Positions 17,952 to 27,512 of a stretch of 64,000 nucleotides of DNA are shown in pieces. The stretch comes from JAVJPJ01 sp040217295. Lineage in GTDB: Bacteria; Pseudomonadota; Alphaproteobacteria; Rhodobacterales; Rhodobacteraceae. The notes beneath the pieces were generated by a model that was given only the letters and a program-made list of their open reading frames with translations, searched no databases and was not told the DNA's origin. The position numbers and the translations under genes are program-made. Positions within the stretch are counted from its first letter, which is position 1, and each line of letters starts with the position of its first letter. The stretch lies in NCBI GenBank assembly GCA_964460185.1, contig CAYWTM010000003.1:1-64000 (forward strand), in the 5' to 3' direction.

Positions 17952-20900
17952 TGCAGGGCGATGCGTCGACCCTGACCTGGCGCGAGCCACGGATCGTCGC
18001 GCTTGCGCTGCTGGTTGTTCTGGCGGCTGGTTTGTCGGCGCTGATTTCCATCGGCCGACAGGAAGATCCCACCATCACCAACCTGTTCGCCACGATCACC
18101 ACGGTCTACCCCGGCGCCGAACCGGCGCGGGTCGAGGCGTTGGTGACGACGGGGATCGAAGATCACCTGCGCGAAATCGCAGAGGTCGATCTGATCGAAT
18201 CCACCTCCGGCACGGGCGTGTCGATCGTGACGCTGCAACTGTTGGAAACCCTGCCCGATGACCGGATCGAACAGGTCTGGTCCGAAATCCGCGATGCGTT
18301 GTCGGATGCCGCGCTGTCGTTTCCCGAAGGGGTTCCCGACCCCGAGATGAGCACCGATGGTGCCGGTGCCTACGGCGCCATTGTCGCGCTGACACCGGCG
18401 CGTGATGGCGTGCCGCTGACCTTGCTGGCTCGCTACGGTGACGCGCTGGCCGACGAGATGCGCAATGTGCCGGGGACCCAACTGGTCAATGTGTTCGGCC
18501 AACCCGATGAGGAAATCCTCGTCACGCTGGACACGGCCGAGGCCGCGGCCCTTGGGCTGAGCGCCGATCAGGTGGCGGCCGCCATCTCTGCCGCTGACGC
18601 CAAGGTCCGCGCGGGCCAGGTCACGGGGACCTCCAGTGAATGGGTGGTCGAGGTTCAGGGCGAAATCGAAAGCCTCGCGCGATTGCGCAACATCGTGCTG
18701 CGCGAAGGCGAGGGCGGCAATGCCCTGCGTCTTGGCGATCTGGCCCGGATCACGCGCGGCCCGCGAGAGCCGTTCGGCGAACTGGCGTTTCAGAACGGGC
18801 ACCCCGCCATCCTGGTCGCCGCCAAGCTGGAAGACGGTCTGCAGGTCGATGTCTGGGCGGGATACATCCGCGAAACGCTGACAGGGTTTTCCGATCAACT
18901 GCCCGGCGGCATGCAGGCGGATCTTGTGTTCGACCAATCCACCTACACGGCCGATCGCCTGGCAGAGGTCGGCACCAACATGGCGATCGGCGTGGGCCTT
19001 GTCGTGGCCGTCTTGCTGATCACGCTCGGCCTGAGGGCGGCATTGATCGTGGCGATCATCCTTCCCGTCGTGAGCCTGGCAAGCCTTGCCACGATGAACG
19101 CCATGGCCCTGCCCATCCATCAGATGAGCGTCACCGGCATGATCGTCGCCCTTGGCCTTCTGGTCGATGCAGGCATCGTGATGACCGACGAGATTGCCCG
19201 CCGTCTGCGCTCCGGCCTGCCCCGGCTCGAGGCCGTGCGCGGTGCGGTCGGGCGCCTGACCATGCCGCTTTTCGCATCCACCGCGACCACGGCACTCAGC
19301 TTTACACCGATGATCCTTCTGCCGGGACCGGCGGGGGATTTCGTCGGGTCCATCGCGATGGCTGTGGTCATCATGCTTGTCTGGTCCTTCGTGGTTGCGG
19401 TCACGATCACCCCGGCGATCGCCGGTTGGATCCTCCCCGCCGGGTCCGGGGGGCGGTTGTCGGGCGGCCTGCCCTCCGGCCCGATCGGGCGGGTTTTCTC
19501 CGCCAGTCTGCGCTGGTCGGTGCGCAATCCGATCCGGTCCATGGCGCTGGCCCTGGTCTTGCCGGTTCTCGGCTTTGCCAGCCTGCCCTTGCTGACAGCG
19601 CAATTCTTTCCCGGTGTGGACCGGGACCAATTCACCATCGAGGTGGATCTGCCCCCCGGAACCGCCCTTGCCCTGACGCAGGCGGTGGTGGCCCGGCTGG
19701 ATGCGGCTCTGCTGGACGAGTCCGACATCGAAAGTGTCAGTTGGTCACTCGGTCGATCCGCGCCGTCCTTCTACTATAATATCGTCGGCGACAGGGACGC
19801 GGCGCCGGGCCATGCGCAGGCGTTGATCCGCACGCGGTCGGCAGGGGCGACCGAGGCCATCTTGCCGCGCCTTCAACGGGATTTGCCCGACCTCGCCCCC
19901 GAAGCCCAGGTTCTGGTGCGCGGCCTTGTGCAGGGGCCGCCGGTCAGCGCCCCGGTCGAATTGCGCGTGGTCGGCCCCGACATCGCGGTGCTGCGCCAGG
20001 AAGGCGCGCGGTTGCGGCAGATCGTTGCCGGTCATGATGGCGTGACACTGGTGCGTGCCTCCATCAGCGAAGGCGCCCCAAAGCTGGCCATCGACATCGA
20101 TGAAGGTGCCGCGCGGCGTCTTGGGTTGAGCCTTGGTGACGTGGCGCGGCAGTTGGAGGCGGGTCTGGTCGGCATGACCGGCGGCTCGCTGATCGAAGGC
20201 ACCGAGGATCTGCCTGTCCGGGTGCGCCTGGGCGCGGCCCTGCGCAGCGATCCGTCCGCCATCCGCGACATGCCGATCCTGCCCGCGGGTGCGGCGGGTT
20301 TGGCGGCAGGGGGTGTGTTTCCCGCCGTGCCGTTGTCTGCGATTGCCGAGGTCACGCTGGAACCGGGCGAGGGCACCATAACCCGCCGCAACGGCGAACG
20401 GGTCAACACCGTGCAAGCCTTCCTTTTGCGCGGCGTGTTGCCCGAAGAAGCACTTGGCGATATTCAGGCCGACCTTGCGGCGCAAGGATACGCGGCGCCA
20501 CCGGGCTACAGGCTTGAGATTGGTGGGGACAGTGACGAACGCGCCTCGACGCTCAGCAATCTTCTGGCCCCTCTCGGTCTGATCGTGACGCTATCGATCG
20601 CGGTGGTGGTGATGACGTTCCGGTCCTTCCGGCTGGCCGGCGTGGCGCTGGTCGTCAGCGGATTGTCGGCCGGGCTGTCGATACTGGCGCTCGCGATTTT
20701 CAACTACCCGTTCGGTATCATCGCCATTATCGGCGTGATCGGGTCGATCGGGGTGTCGATCAATGCCGCGCTGATCATCATGACGGCCTTGCAGCAAGAC
20801 GAGGCCGCCGCGTCAGGGGATACCGGCGCGATGGCCGATGTCGTCATGGCCTCGTCGCGTCACATCGTGTCGACCACCATCACGACCGTCGGGGGGTTCG

Positions 20901-21106
20901 TGCCCCTTATCCTCGCGGGGGGCGGATTCTGGCCACCCTTCGCGATGGCCGTGGCGGGTGGCGTGTTGCTGTCCACCGTGGTCAGTTTCTACTTTACCCC
21001 GGCCGCGTTCCGGCTGGTTTACGCACGCGCCCCCCGCGTTGAGGGCAGCGCGTATCACGCGGCCATTGCCCCGACCGCGATACCCGTCATGCAAGCGGCC
21101 GAATAG
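17948..21106 (+). CDS. RND efflux transporter permease subunit (AcrB/CusA superfamily)
   Basis: 1052 aa with the RND layout: one N-terminal helix, a large periplasmic loop (about residues 35-335), five helices, a second loop, then six helices. The proton-relay helix reads GLLVDAGIVMTDE, with only one Asp at the site where AcrB has two, as in CusA-like pumps (VDAA). It probably exports small toxic compounds; the substrate is unknown. The start at 17948 overlaps the adaptor gene. No outer-membrane factor gene follows, so a TolC-type protein from elsewhere would be shared. Confidence 0.93.
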   Translation: MMQGDASTLTWREPRIVALALLVVLAAGLSALISIGRQEDPTITNLFATITTVYPGAEPARVEALVTTGIEDHLREIAEVDLIESTSGTGVSIVTLQLLETLPDDRIEQVWSEIRDALSDAALSFPEGVPDPEMSTDGAGAYGAIVALTPARDGVPLTLLARYGDALADEMRNVPGTQLVNVFGQPDEEILVTLDTAEAAALGLSADQVAAAISAADAKVRAGQVTGTSSEWVVEVQGEIESLARLRNIVLREGEGGNALRLGDLARITRGPREPFGELAFQNGHPAILVAAKLEDGLQVDVWAGYIRETLTGFSDQLPGGMQADLVFDQSTYTADRLAEVGTNMAIGVGLVVAVLLITLGLRAALIVAIILPVVSLASLATMNAMALPIHQMSVTGMIVALGLLVDAGIVMTDEIARRLRSGLPRLEAVRGAVGRLTMPLFASTATTALSFTPMILLPGPAGDFVGSIAMAVVIMLVWSFVVAVTITPAIAGWILPAGSGGRLSGGLPSGPIGRVFSASLRWSVRNPIRSMALALVLPVLGFASLPLLTAQFFPGVDRDQFTIEVDLPPGTALALTQAVVARLDAALLDESDIESVSWSLGRSAPSFYYNIVGDRDAAPGHAQALIRTRSAGATEAILPRLQRDLPDLAPEAQVLVRGLVQGPPVSAPVELRVVGPDIAVLRQEGARLRQIVAGHDGVTLVRASISEGAPKLAIDIDEGAARRLGLSLGDVARQLEAGLVGMTGGSLIEGTEDLPVRVRLGAALRSDPSAIRDMPILPAGAAGLAAGGVFPAVPLSAIAEVTLEPGEGTITRRNGERVNTVQAFLLRGVLPEEALGDIQADLAAQGYAAPPGYRLEIGGDSDERASTLSNLLAPLGLIVTLSIAVVVMTFRSFRLAGVALVVSGLSAGLSILALAIFNYPFGIIAIIGVIGSIGVSINAALIIMTALQQDEAAASGDTGAMADVVMASSRHIVSTTITTVGGFVPLILAGGGFWPPFAMAVAGGVLLSTVVSFYFTPAAFRLVYARAPRVEGSAYHAAIAPTAIPVMQAAE

Positions 21107-21127
21107 ATCGCGTTCCCGGTTCAGGCC

Positions 21128-21142
21128 TTAAACTTCTGTTGA
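21128..21142 (+). promoter_or_regulatory. CtrA-like box upstream of motB
   Basis: TTAA-ACTTCTG-TTGA matches the CtrA consensus TTAA-N7-TTAA at 7 of 8 positions, 48 bases before the chosen motB start. It belongs to a set of such boxes at heads of flagellar operons in this locus. Confidence 0.6.
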
Positions 21143-21190
21143 GGGTCTTGGCCTAGACCGATGCCGTATGTGCACACGGATCGGCCCGCG

Positions 21191-22030
21191 ATGACCAGCG
21201 AGAACCAGCAGCGACCCATCATCATCAAACGCAAGAAAGTCGTCGGCGGCGGTGGCCATCACGGCGGCGCGTGGAAGGTGGCCTACGCCGATTTCGTAAC
21301 CGCGATGATGGCCTTCTTCATGCTGATGTGGCTTCTCAATGCGACCACGGAACAGCAGCGCAAAGGCCTCGCCGACTATTTCAGCCCGACCATTCCGGTC
21401 GCCCGGGTCTCGGGTGGGGGTGAGGGGGCATTTGGGGGGGATAGCCCGTTTTCGGAACGCACCGTTGCCCAGAATGGCACGGGCGCCACAAGCCTCCGGC
21501 CGGCCGAAGGCCAGCAAAGCCTGGGATTGACGGGCAGCGATGATCGCGAGTCCGATGCCGAAGACGCCGTGCTTCAGGGCATGGCTGACGCGATATCCGC
21601 CGGGGCGGGCGATGCGCGACTGACCGAACTGGTACAATCGCATATCCACACCCGGCTTACGGATGAAGGCCTGATCATCGAAGTGTTTTCGCGTCCCGGC
21701 CAGCCTTTATTCGACGCCCAGACCGATACGCCTGCCCCGTGGATGGCCGATCTTGCCGCTGCGATGGCGGACCTGTTCGGAACAGTGACGAACGCGGTGG
21801 CGGTAGAAGGCCACGTGGCGGCCGAACCCGTGGTGGTTGCCAGCGAAACCCGTTGGCAGACATCGACAGGCCGCGCCCAGGTCTTTCGCGGCATGCTGGA
21901 ACGGGGCGGATTGCCACCGCGCCGGATCGTGCGCGTGACCGGGCATGCCGACCGGGAGGCGGTCACCGAAAACCCCATGGCGATCCGAAACGACAGGTTG
22001 GAGATCATTCTTTTGCGCAACGACCTGTGA
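21191..22030 (+). CDS. motB: Flagellar motor stator protein MotB
   Basis: 279 aa. It forms with MotA the proton channel that drives rotation. A basic cytoplasmic start (IIIKRKKVVGGGGHHGG) precedes one membrane helix carrying the essential proton-binding Asp34 (VAYADFVTAMM). Then come a long linker and a C-terminal OmpA-like peptidoglycan-binding domain (VEGHVAAEPVV, RAQVFRGMLERGG). I start at the ATG at 21191 because MotB proteins of this group begin a few residues before the IIIKRKK stretch; an ATG ten codons earlier is possible. A run of seven G falls in the linker. Unusually, motA is 11 kb away. Confidence 0.93.
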   Translation: MTSENQQRPIIIKRKKVVGGGGHHGGAWKVAYADFVTAMMAFFMLMWLLNATTEQQRKGLADYFSPTIPVARVSGGGEGAFGGDSPFSERTVAQNGTGATSLRPAEGQQSLGLTGSDDRESDAEDAVLQGMADAISAGAGDARLTELVQSHIHTRLTDEGLIIEVFSRPGQPLFDAQTDTPAPWMADLAAAMADLFGTVTNAVAVEGHVAAEPVVVASETRWQTSTGRAQVFRGMLERGGLPPRRIVRVTGHADREAVTENPMAIRNDRLEIILLRNDL

Positions 22031-22063
22031 TGGCCGATCGCGAAATACATTGGATTGTATCCG

Positions 22064-22078
22064 TTAGGGCCGCCTTAA
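22064..22078 (+). promoter_or_regulatory. CtrA-like box upstream of flgE
   Basis: TTAG-GGCCGCC-TTAA matches TTAA-N7-TTAA at 7 of 8 positions, 54 bases upstream of the flgE start in the 102-bp motB-flgE spacer. It would control the flgE-flgK-flgL-flgI operon. Confidence 0.65.
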
Positions 22079-22132
22079 GACCCGTTCGGGCAACTTCTCC
22101 GGAAATCGAGATGCAGCAGAAAGGCGCATGGT

Positions 22133-23434
22133 ATGACGATATCTTCCTCGCTTAATGCCGGTGTGGCCGGCCTCAACGTGAACGCGACACAACTGGCCAC
22201 GATCGCCGACAACATCGCGAATTCCGGAACGTTCGGGTACAAACGCGCCTCTGCAGATTTTCATTCCATGGTGACCGAACAGACGCCGGGCACCTATTCC
22301 GCCGGCGGCGTGCGCGCGACGACGACACGGTTCATCGATCAGCGTGGCACGTTGGTATCCACCAACAACCCAACGGATCTGGCCATCAGCGGCAGTGGCT
22401 TTCTCCCTGTTACCACGGCCGCCGCCGTGAATTCCGGATCCGGCGAATTTCCCGTGGATCTTGTGACGACCGGGTCGTTTCGGCCCGACGCGGACGGGAT
22501 CCTGAGGACCCGGACCGGTGAAGTGTTGATGGGCTGGCCTGCCAATCTCGATGGCACCATCCCGAATTTCCCGCGCGACAGTTTCAGCGCGCTTGAACCG
22601 GTCAGGCTGAACGCCAACACATTCGTAAGTGATCCGACCACGACCATGGAACTTTCGGTTAACCTGCCGGCAACGGCAACGGACGCCAGCGGTGATGGAT
22701 CGCCATACACCATGACCGCCGAATATTTCGACAACCTGGGAATATCGCAGAGCTTCGATATCAGCTTTACGCCGACCGTGCCGGGGGTCGGCATGTCCAA
22801 TGAATGGACCCTGGAAATCCAGGATACCGCGTCCGGCGGCGCTGTGATCGGTGAATATGTGCTGACCTTCGACACCGCGCCCGGGAACGCTGGCAATCTG
22901 GCCTCGGTCGTCGTGGTTTCGGGCGGTCCCTTTGATGCTGGAACCGGAACTCTGGCGCTGAATGCGGGCGGCGGGCCTATCAATATGGTCATCGGCGCGC
23001 CCGGATCTCCCGGTGGGATGACGCAACTCAGCGATAGTTTCGCGCTTTCGCCTGTTGTCAGCGATGGCTCCCCCGTCAGCGAACTGACCCAGGTGGAGGT
23101 GGACGCCAACGGCAACCTTCACGCCATATACGGAAGCGGTATCACGCGCATCATCTATCAGATTCCGGTTGTGGATGTGCCCAACGTGAACGGTCTGATT
23201 TCCGGCAGCAACCAGACCTATACCGTTTCACCGGACAGCGGCCAGTTCTTCCTCTGGGATGCCGGCGACGGTCCCACCGGAGAGGTGATCGGTTTCGCGC
23301 GCGAGGAATCCACGACCGATGTGGCCGCCGAACTCACGCAGTTGATCGAAACCCAGCGGGCCTATTCCTCCAACGCCAAGGTCATTCAGACCGTGGACGA
23401 GATGTTGCAGGAAACCACCAATATCAAGCGCTGA
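22133..23434 (+). CDS. flgE: Flagellar hook protein FlgE
   Basis: Structural subunit of the hook, exported through the flagellar type III system. 433 aa with the conserved N-terminal rod/hook motif (SLNAGVAGLNVNATQLATIA, then DNIANSGTFGYKR). The central FlgE domain includes DLAISGSGFL, and the C-terminal helix reads ELTQLIETQRAYSSNAKVIQTVDEM. AAAGG lies 8 bases upstream. First gene of a same-strand run with flgK, flgL and flgI. Confidence 0.96.
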   Translation: MTISSSLNAGVAGLNVNATQLATIADNIANSGTFGYKRASADFHSMVTEQTPGTYSAGGVRATTTRFIDQRGTLVSTNNPTDLAISGSGFLPVTTAAAVNSGSGEFPVDLVTTGSFRPDADGILRTRTGEVLMGWPANLDGTIPNFPRDSFSALEPVRLNANTFVSDPTTTMELSVNLPATATDASGDGSPYTMTAEYFDNLGISQSFDISFTPTVPGVGMSNEWTLEIQDTASGGAVIGEYVLTFDTAPGNAGNLASVVVVSGGPFDAGTGTLALNAGGGPINMVIGAPGSPGGMTQLSDSFALSPVVSDGSPVSELTQVEVDANGNLHAIYGSGITRIIYQIPVVDVPNVNGLISGSNQTYTVSPDSGQFFLWDAGDGPTGEVIGFAREESTTDVAAELTQLIETQRAYSSNAKVIQTVDEMLQETTNIKR

Positions 23435-23456
23435 TCCAAGGGGCCGAGTCTGAGCC

Positions 23457-24917
23457 ATGAGCATTTCCAACGCCTTGTCCAACGCCCTGTCCGGTCTGAC
23501 CGTGACGTCACGCGCAGCCGATGTGGTCGCCTCGAACGTGGCCAACGCGATGACCGATGGCTATGGCGTGCGAGAGGTCGATATCGCGTCCCGCGTCATT
23601 GGCGCAGAGGGCGGCGGGGCCAGGGTGACAGGTATCACGCGGCATGAAGACGCCGCCGTGACGGGTGCCCGACGACACGCGGATGCCGATGTCGCCAATC
23701 ACGGCATCAAGGCCGGGTTTCGGACAAATCTCGAGACCCTGATCGGAACCCCGGACCAGCCCGGCAGCCTGACCGCACGGGCCGCAGCCTTGGAGGCGTC
23801 CCTGACATCGGCCGCGTCCAACCCGCAAAGCCAGGCGCATCTGACCGGGGTCGTGGATGCCGCGGTTGCGTTGGCCGGTCAGGTGAACGCGATCTCTGAT
23901 GGCATCCAGGCCGAACGCCTGCGGGCCGATACCGGGATCGCCCGCGCGGTCGCCCACGTCAACGGCGCATTGCTGGATCTGGATGCGCTGAATTCCCGTA
24001 TCCGTCAGGAAAAAGGGGGTGCGCGCGACATCTCTTCGCTTTTGGATGCGCAATCCGTGCTGGTCGACCAGATCGCGCCCTATATCCCGCTTGAAACCCG
24101 GCGCGACTCCGTCGGGGCGCTGCAGGTCTATAGCAGTGACGGTCAGGTGCTTCTTGATCGGCGCGCATCGGAATTGTCCTTTTCCCCCGTGTCGGTCATG
24201 ACCGCTGACCTGTCCGTCGACACCGGAGGCCTGGGCGAGCTCAGCCTTAACGGGCGTCCCGTGATCATGGGGGGCGTTCAACCCTCTCTGACCGGCGGAA
24301 CATTGTCAGCCTTGTTTGACCTGCGCGACACCGGGGGGCCCGCCGCGCAGGCACAGATCGATGCCGTTGCCCTTGATCTGACCAGCCGGTTTGACGCTGT
24401 CGGGCTTGACCCCACGCTGGCCCCCGGCGCGCCCGGTCTGTTCACGGATGCGGGGTCTGCCGCCAGCGCGCTCGACGAAGTCGGGCTGGCCGGGCGCCTG
24501 CGCGTGAATTTTGCCGTTCTCCCATCCGAGGGCGGTGCCGTCTGGCGTATCCGCGATGGATTGGGCGCCGCGGTCGAGGGTCCTGTTGGCAATGGGGCGT
24601 TTCTGACGGCGCAAATCGATGCCCTGGCCACCAGGCAGCCAACGGCCTCGGGCGGTTTTTCCGCCACTGACCGCAGCTTTGCCGGGCTTGTGTCCGATCA
24701 TCTTTCGCTGGCTGGTTTTGCCCGCCAAAGCGCCGAAGCCGATCAAGGCCGCGCCGCCGCGCTGCAGACATCCCTTCTGCAACAAGAACTGTCCCGGGGT
24801 GTCGATACCGATGCCGAGATGCGGAAGATCTTGCTGATCGAGCAGGCCTATGCCGCCAATGCCCGCGTGGTGAATGCGGTCGAAGACATGCTCGATGACC
24901 TCCTGAGGATCGCATGA
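23457..24917 (+). CDS. flgK: Hook-filament junction protein FlgK (HAP1)
   Basis: 486 aa. The N-terminal part (SISNALSNALSGLTVTSRAA, then VVASNVANAMTDGYGVREVD) and the C-terminal part (EMRKILLIEQAYAANARVV, then NAVEDMLDDLLRIA) are the axial-protein helices. The central region is variable. It caps the hook and accepts the filament. The gene starts 22 bp after flgE, and its stop overlaps the flgL start. Confidence 0.95.
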   Translation: MSISNALSNALSGLTVTSRAADVVASNVANAMTDGYGVREVDIASRVIGAEGGGARVTGITRHEDAAVTGARRHADADVANHGIKAGFRTNLETLIGTPDQPGSLTARAAALEASLTSAASNPQSQAHLTGVVDAAVALAGQVNAISDGIQAERLRADTGIARAVAHVNGALLDLDALNSRIRQEKGGARDISSLLDAQSVLVDQIAPYIPLETRRDSVGALQVYSSDGQVLLDRRASELSFSPVSVMTADLSVDTGGLGELSLNGRPVIMGGVQPSLTGGTLSALFDLRDTGGPAAQAQIDAVALDLTSRFDAVGLDPTLAPGAPGLFTDAGSAASALDEVGLAGRLRVNFAVLPSEGGAVWRIRDGLGAAVEGPVGNGAFLTAQIDALATRQPTASGGFSATDRSFAGLVSDHLSLAGFARQSAEADQGRAAALQTSLLQQELSRGVDTDAEMRKILLIEQAYAANARVVNAVEDMLDDLLRIA

Positions 24918-25927
24918 TGAGTTGGACCAGTATCGGTGACAGGGCGCAATATTTCCGCCTCAACAATGATGGCACGCATTTGCAGCGTGAACTGCAGCGC
25001 CTGACCAGTGAACTCAGCACCGGCCGTGTGGCCGATATCGGCCGTCGCACCGGCGGTGATTTCGCGGGGCTGGCCGACGTGGATCGGGGCTTGCGCCTGA
25101 ATGCTGCCTATACAGGATCCATAGCCAGGGCCGGGCTCCAGGCGGAGGCCCGCCAGGCCTCGCTTGAGCGGCTGCAGGGCGAAGTGTCGGGATTTGCACC
25201 CCAAATCCTGGCGTACAGCACCGGCGGCAGCATGCATGACATCGAGATTGCCCTGGCCGACGCGTCCGATCGGCTGGGTCAGGCGGTCTCGGCGCTGAAT
25301 ACCAGTGTCGGCGGCGTATCTCTTTTTGCGGGTGATGCCTTCGACCAACCTGCCCTGATGTCCGGTGACGAAATGCTTCAAGATCTGCGTCCGCTGGCGG
25401 CCGGCATCACGATCGCCGCGGATATGGTCGCCATTGTCGAGGATTGGTTCCTGTCTCCGGGCGGCGGATTCGAAACTGCGGCCTGGCAGGGGGGCGCGGA
25501 TCAGGCCTCTCCGGCTATCCTGGGCGACGGCCTGCGCGAAGACGCCGGCGTCACGGCGCTGGACCCCGCATTGCGCGAGACGCTGGCCGGCCTGGCCCTT
25601 GCCGCGCTTGCCGCCGAAAATGCCGGCCCCGCCACCGATGCGGAACGTCGTGCCCTGGTGACGGCTGCGGCCATGCGCATGCAATCCGGAGAAGACCGGG
25701 TGATCGCGCTCAGGGCCGAGCTGGGCACATCCGAAAGCAGGATCGAACAGGCGCGGGTGTCGGCGGAGGCTGCCCGTGCCAGCCTCGAGATCGAACGCAG
25801 CCGGATCCTGGGTGCGGATCCCTACCGCACGGCGAGCGACCTTGATGCTGTCGAGGTGCGTCTTGAAAGTCTCTACATCGTGACCGCCCGCCTTTCCGCC
25901 TTGACCTTGACGGAGTATCTCAGATGA
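24914..25927 (+). CDS. flgL: Hook-filament junction protein FlgL (HAP3)
   Basis: 337 aa, flagellin-like at its N-terminus (RLNNDGTHLQRELQRLTSEL, then STGRVADIGRR) and with a C-terminal helical segment (SLYIVTARLSALTLTEYLR). It forms the ring between FlgK and the filament. The start overlaps the flgK stop (ATGATGA), and its stop overlaps the flgI start. Sequence conservation outside the termini is low, as usual for FlgL; the call rests on termini and position. Confidence 0.88.
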   Translation: MMSWTSIGDRAQYFRLNNDGTHLQRELQRLTSELSTGRVADIGRRTGGDFAGLADVDRGLRLNAAYTGSIARAGLQAEARQASLERLQGEVSGFAPQILAYSTGGSMHDIEIALADASDRLGQAVSALNTSVGGVSLFAGDAFDQPALMSGDEMLQDLRPLAAGITIAADMVAIVEDWFLSPGGGFETAAWQGGADQASPAILGDGLREDAGVTALDPALRETLAGLALAALAAENAGPATDAERRALVTAAAMRMQSGEDRVIALRAELGTSESRIEQARVSAEAARASLEIERSRILGADPYRTASDLDAVEVRLESLYIVTARLSALTLTEYLR

Positions 25928-27030
25928 TCCGCGTCATCGCGCTTGCGACGCTTTGTCTTGCGATCCTGGCCCAGGTGGCCAGCGCGACGCCGGTCCGCAT
26001 CAAGGATCTTGTGGAATTCGACGGCGTGCGCGGCAACGATCTGATCGGCTACGGCCTGGTCGTGGGGCTGAACGGAACCGGCGATGGGTTGCGCAATGCC
26101 CCGTTCACCGAAGAAATCATGGTCAATATCCTCGAGCGTCTGGGCGTGAACGTCACGGGCGAGCAATTCCGGCCTCAAAACGTGGCGGCGGTCATCGTCA
26201 CCGCGGTCTTGCCGCCTTTTGCGCGGCAGGGAAGCCAGGTGGATCTGACGGTATCGGCAATCGGTGATGCCGACAGCCTGTTGGGCGGCACTTTGGTCAT
26301 GACGCCCCTGACCGCCGCAGACGGAGAGATCTATGCCGTGGCCCAGGGATCGGTCATCGCGGGCGGCGCGTCCGCCGAAGGGGATGCCGCCAGCGTGGTT
26401 CAGGGTGTTCCGACCGCAGGCGTGATCCCGATGGGTGCCCGCGTCGAACGGGAGGTTGATTTCGAATTCGCCGGGCTTCGCGATGTGCGTCTGGCCCTTC
26501 GGAGTGCCGATTTCACCACGGCGGCGCGGATCGAACAGGCCATAAATGCCGATTTCGGCCGCCGTGTAGCGGTGATGCTCGATGCGGGTACGGTCTCGCT
26601 CGATATCGATGCCACCGGCGCGCCATCGCCGGCCCATGCCCTGACGCGCGTCGAGAATATCCTGGTGGAGCCTGAACGCCGTGCGCGCGTGGTGGTCGAC
26701 CAGCGTTCGGGTACCATCGTCATGGGCGAGGATGTGCGCATCAGCAGGGTCGCGGTGGCGCAGGGCAACCTGACATTGCGGATCGAAGAACGCGCAGTGG
26801 CCGTTCAGCCGAACCCGTTTGCGCAAGGCGAAACGGTCATCTTGCCACGCACCGGCGCAGAGATCGAAGAAGACGCCGCCACCGGGCTGGCCGAGATACC
26901 GGCAGGCGCGGATTTATCCGAAGTCGTCGCTGCGCTGAACGCACTTGGCGTGTCCCCTCGCGAGATGATCGATATCCTCAACAGCATCCAGGCGGCAGGG
27001 GCGCTTCACGCGGAATTCATCGTTCGCTGA
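25924..27030 (+). CDS. flgI: Flagellar P-ring protein FlgI
   Basis: 368 aa with a signal peptide (cleavage near ASA, residue 21). It has the typical start VRIKDLVEFDGVRGNDLIGY and GLVVGLNGTGDGLRNAPFT. The periplasmic P ring is the bushing for the rod in the peptidoglycan layer. Highly conserved and full length, ending VVAALNALGVSPREMIDILN and QAAGALHAEFIVR. Last gene of the flgE operon. Confidence 0.97.
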   Translation: MIRVIALATLCLAILAQVASATPVRIKDLVEFDGVRGNDLIGYGLVVGLNGTGDGLRNAPFTEEIMVNILERLGVNVTGEQFRPQNVAAVIVTAVLPPFARQGSQVDLTVSAIGDADSLLGGTLVMTPLTAADGEIYAVAQGSVIAGGASAEGDAASVVQGVPTAGVIPMGARVEREVDFEFAGLRDVRLALRSADFTTAARIEQAINADFGRRVAVMLDAGTVSLDIDATGAPSPAHALTRVENILVEPERRARVVVDQRSGTIVMGEDVRISRVAVAQGNLTLRIEERAVAVQPNPFAQGETVILPRTGAEIEEDAATGLAEIPAGADLSEVVAALNALGVSPREMIDILNSIQAAGALHAEFIVR

Positions 27031-27488
27031 GGATCCGGCACGGCGGCGGAATGCCAATTCGCCGGTTCCATCGGTCTGGTGCGGCAGCGGGTGTCCAGGC
27101 CCCGGTGCGATGGTGTCCGTTTGCCAGAGCGCGTTGCGCCCATCCGGCGCGCATGCGCATGGGGGCGGGCACTTTGGCGGGAGTCCCACGTGTTCCGGCG
27201 GAGGCGTTGATGGACCACAAGCCGTTGCTTGACCTGCCGCGCCCCCAAAAACCACACGTTTTCCCGTGTGCACCGATGGCCGATCACCGGGTTGCCAGTG
27301 TTGCAATCGCCGGAATGAAGGGCATTCCGGGCGGCGCGGCGCATCCTTCGGGTGAACCTGGCCTCGAAGGCATTCGTCCATCTTTGCGTCGCAGCAGTCA
27401 CTCTATGGAAATCGCGATTCCGACCAAGGCCTCGGACCAGCCGATGCAGTGAGGCCGCTTGCCTGCCACCCGAACACCGGGCCCGATG
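27031..27488. other. 458-bp spacer after flgI with a strong hairpin; no gene supported
   Basis: The space between the flgI stop and the end of the convergent fliF operon has open frames on both strands, but their translations are Pro/Arg/His-rich and unlike any family I know. It holds a perfect 8-bp hairpin CCGGAATG-AAGGG-CATTCCGG at 27310-27330 and a smaller one, CACACG/CGTGTG, nearby. It could be a long 3' end or hide a small RNA. Confidence 0.5.
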
Positions 27489-27512
27489 GCGCAACCCTAG
27501 ACCGGGTTGCGC
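27489..27512 (-). terminator. Hairpin at the 3' end of the fliF operon, with the stop codon in its loop
   Basis: GCGCAACCC and GGGTTGCGC form a perfect 9-bp stem with a 6-base loop. The loop contains the stop codon of the last gene of the operon. No U run follows, so it may protect the 3' end or act with Rho rather than terminate alone. Confidence 0.55.

Noticed and set aside
17894..19630. 578-codon minus-strand open frame opposite the RND pump gene
   Set aside because: Rich in His, Gln, Arg and Gly with no family pattern; a frame shadow of the pump gene.
27051..27452. 133-codon open frame in the flgI-fliF operon spacer
   Set aside because: No ribosome-binding site and a Pro/Arg/His-rich composition unlike real proteins in the window.
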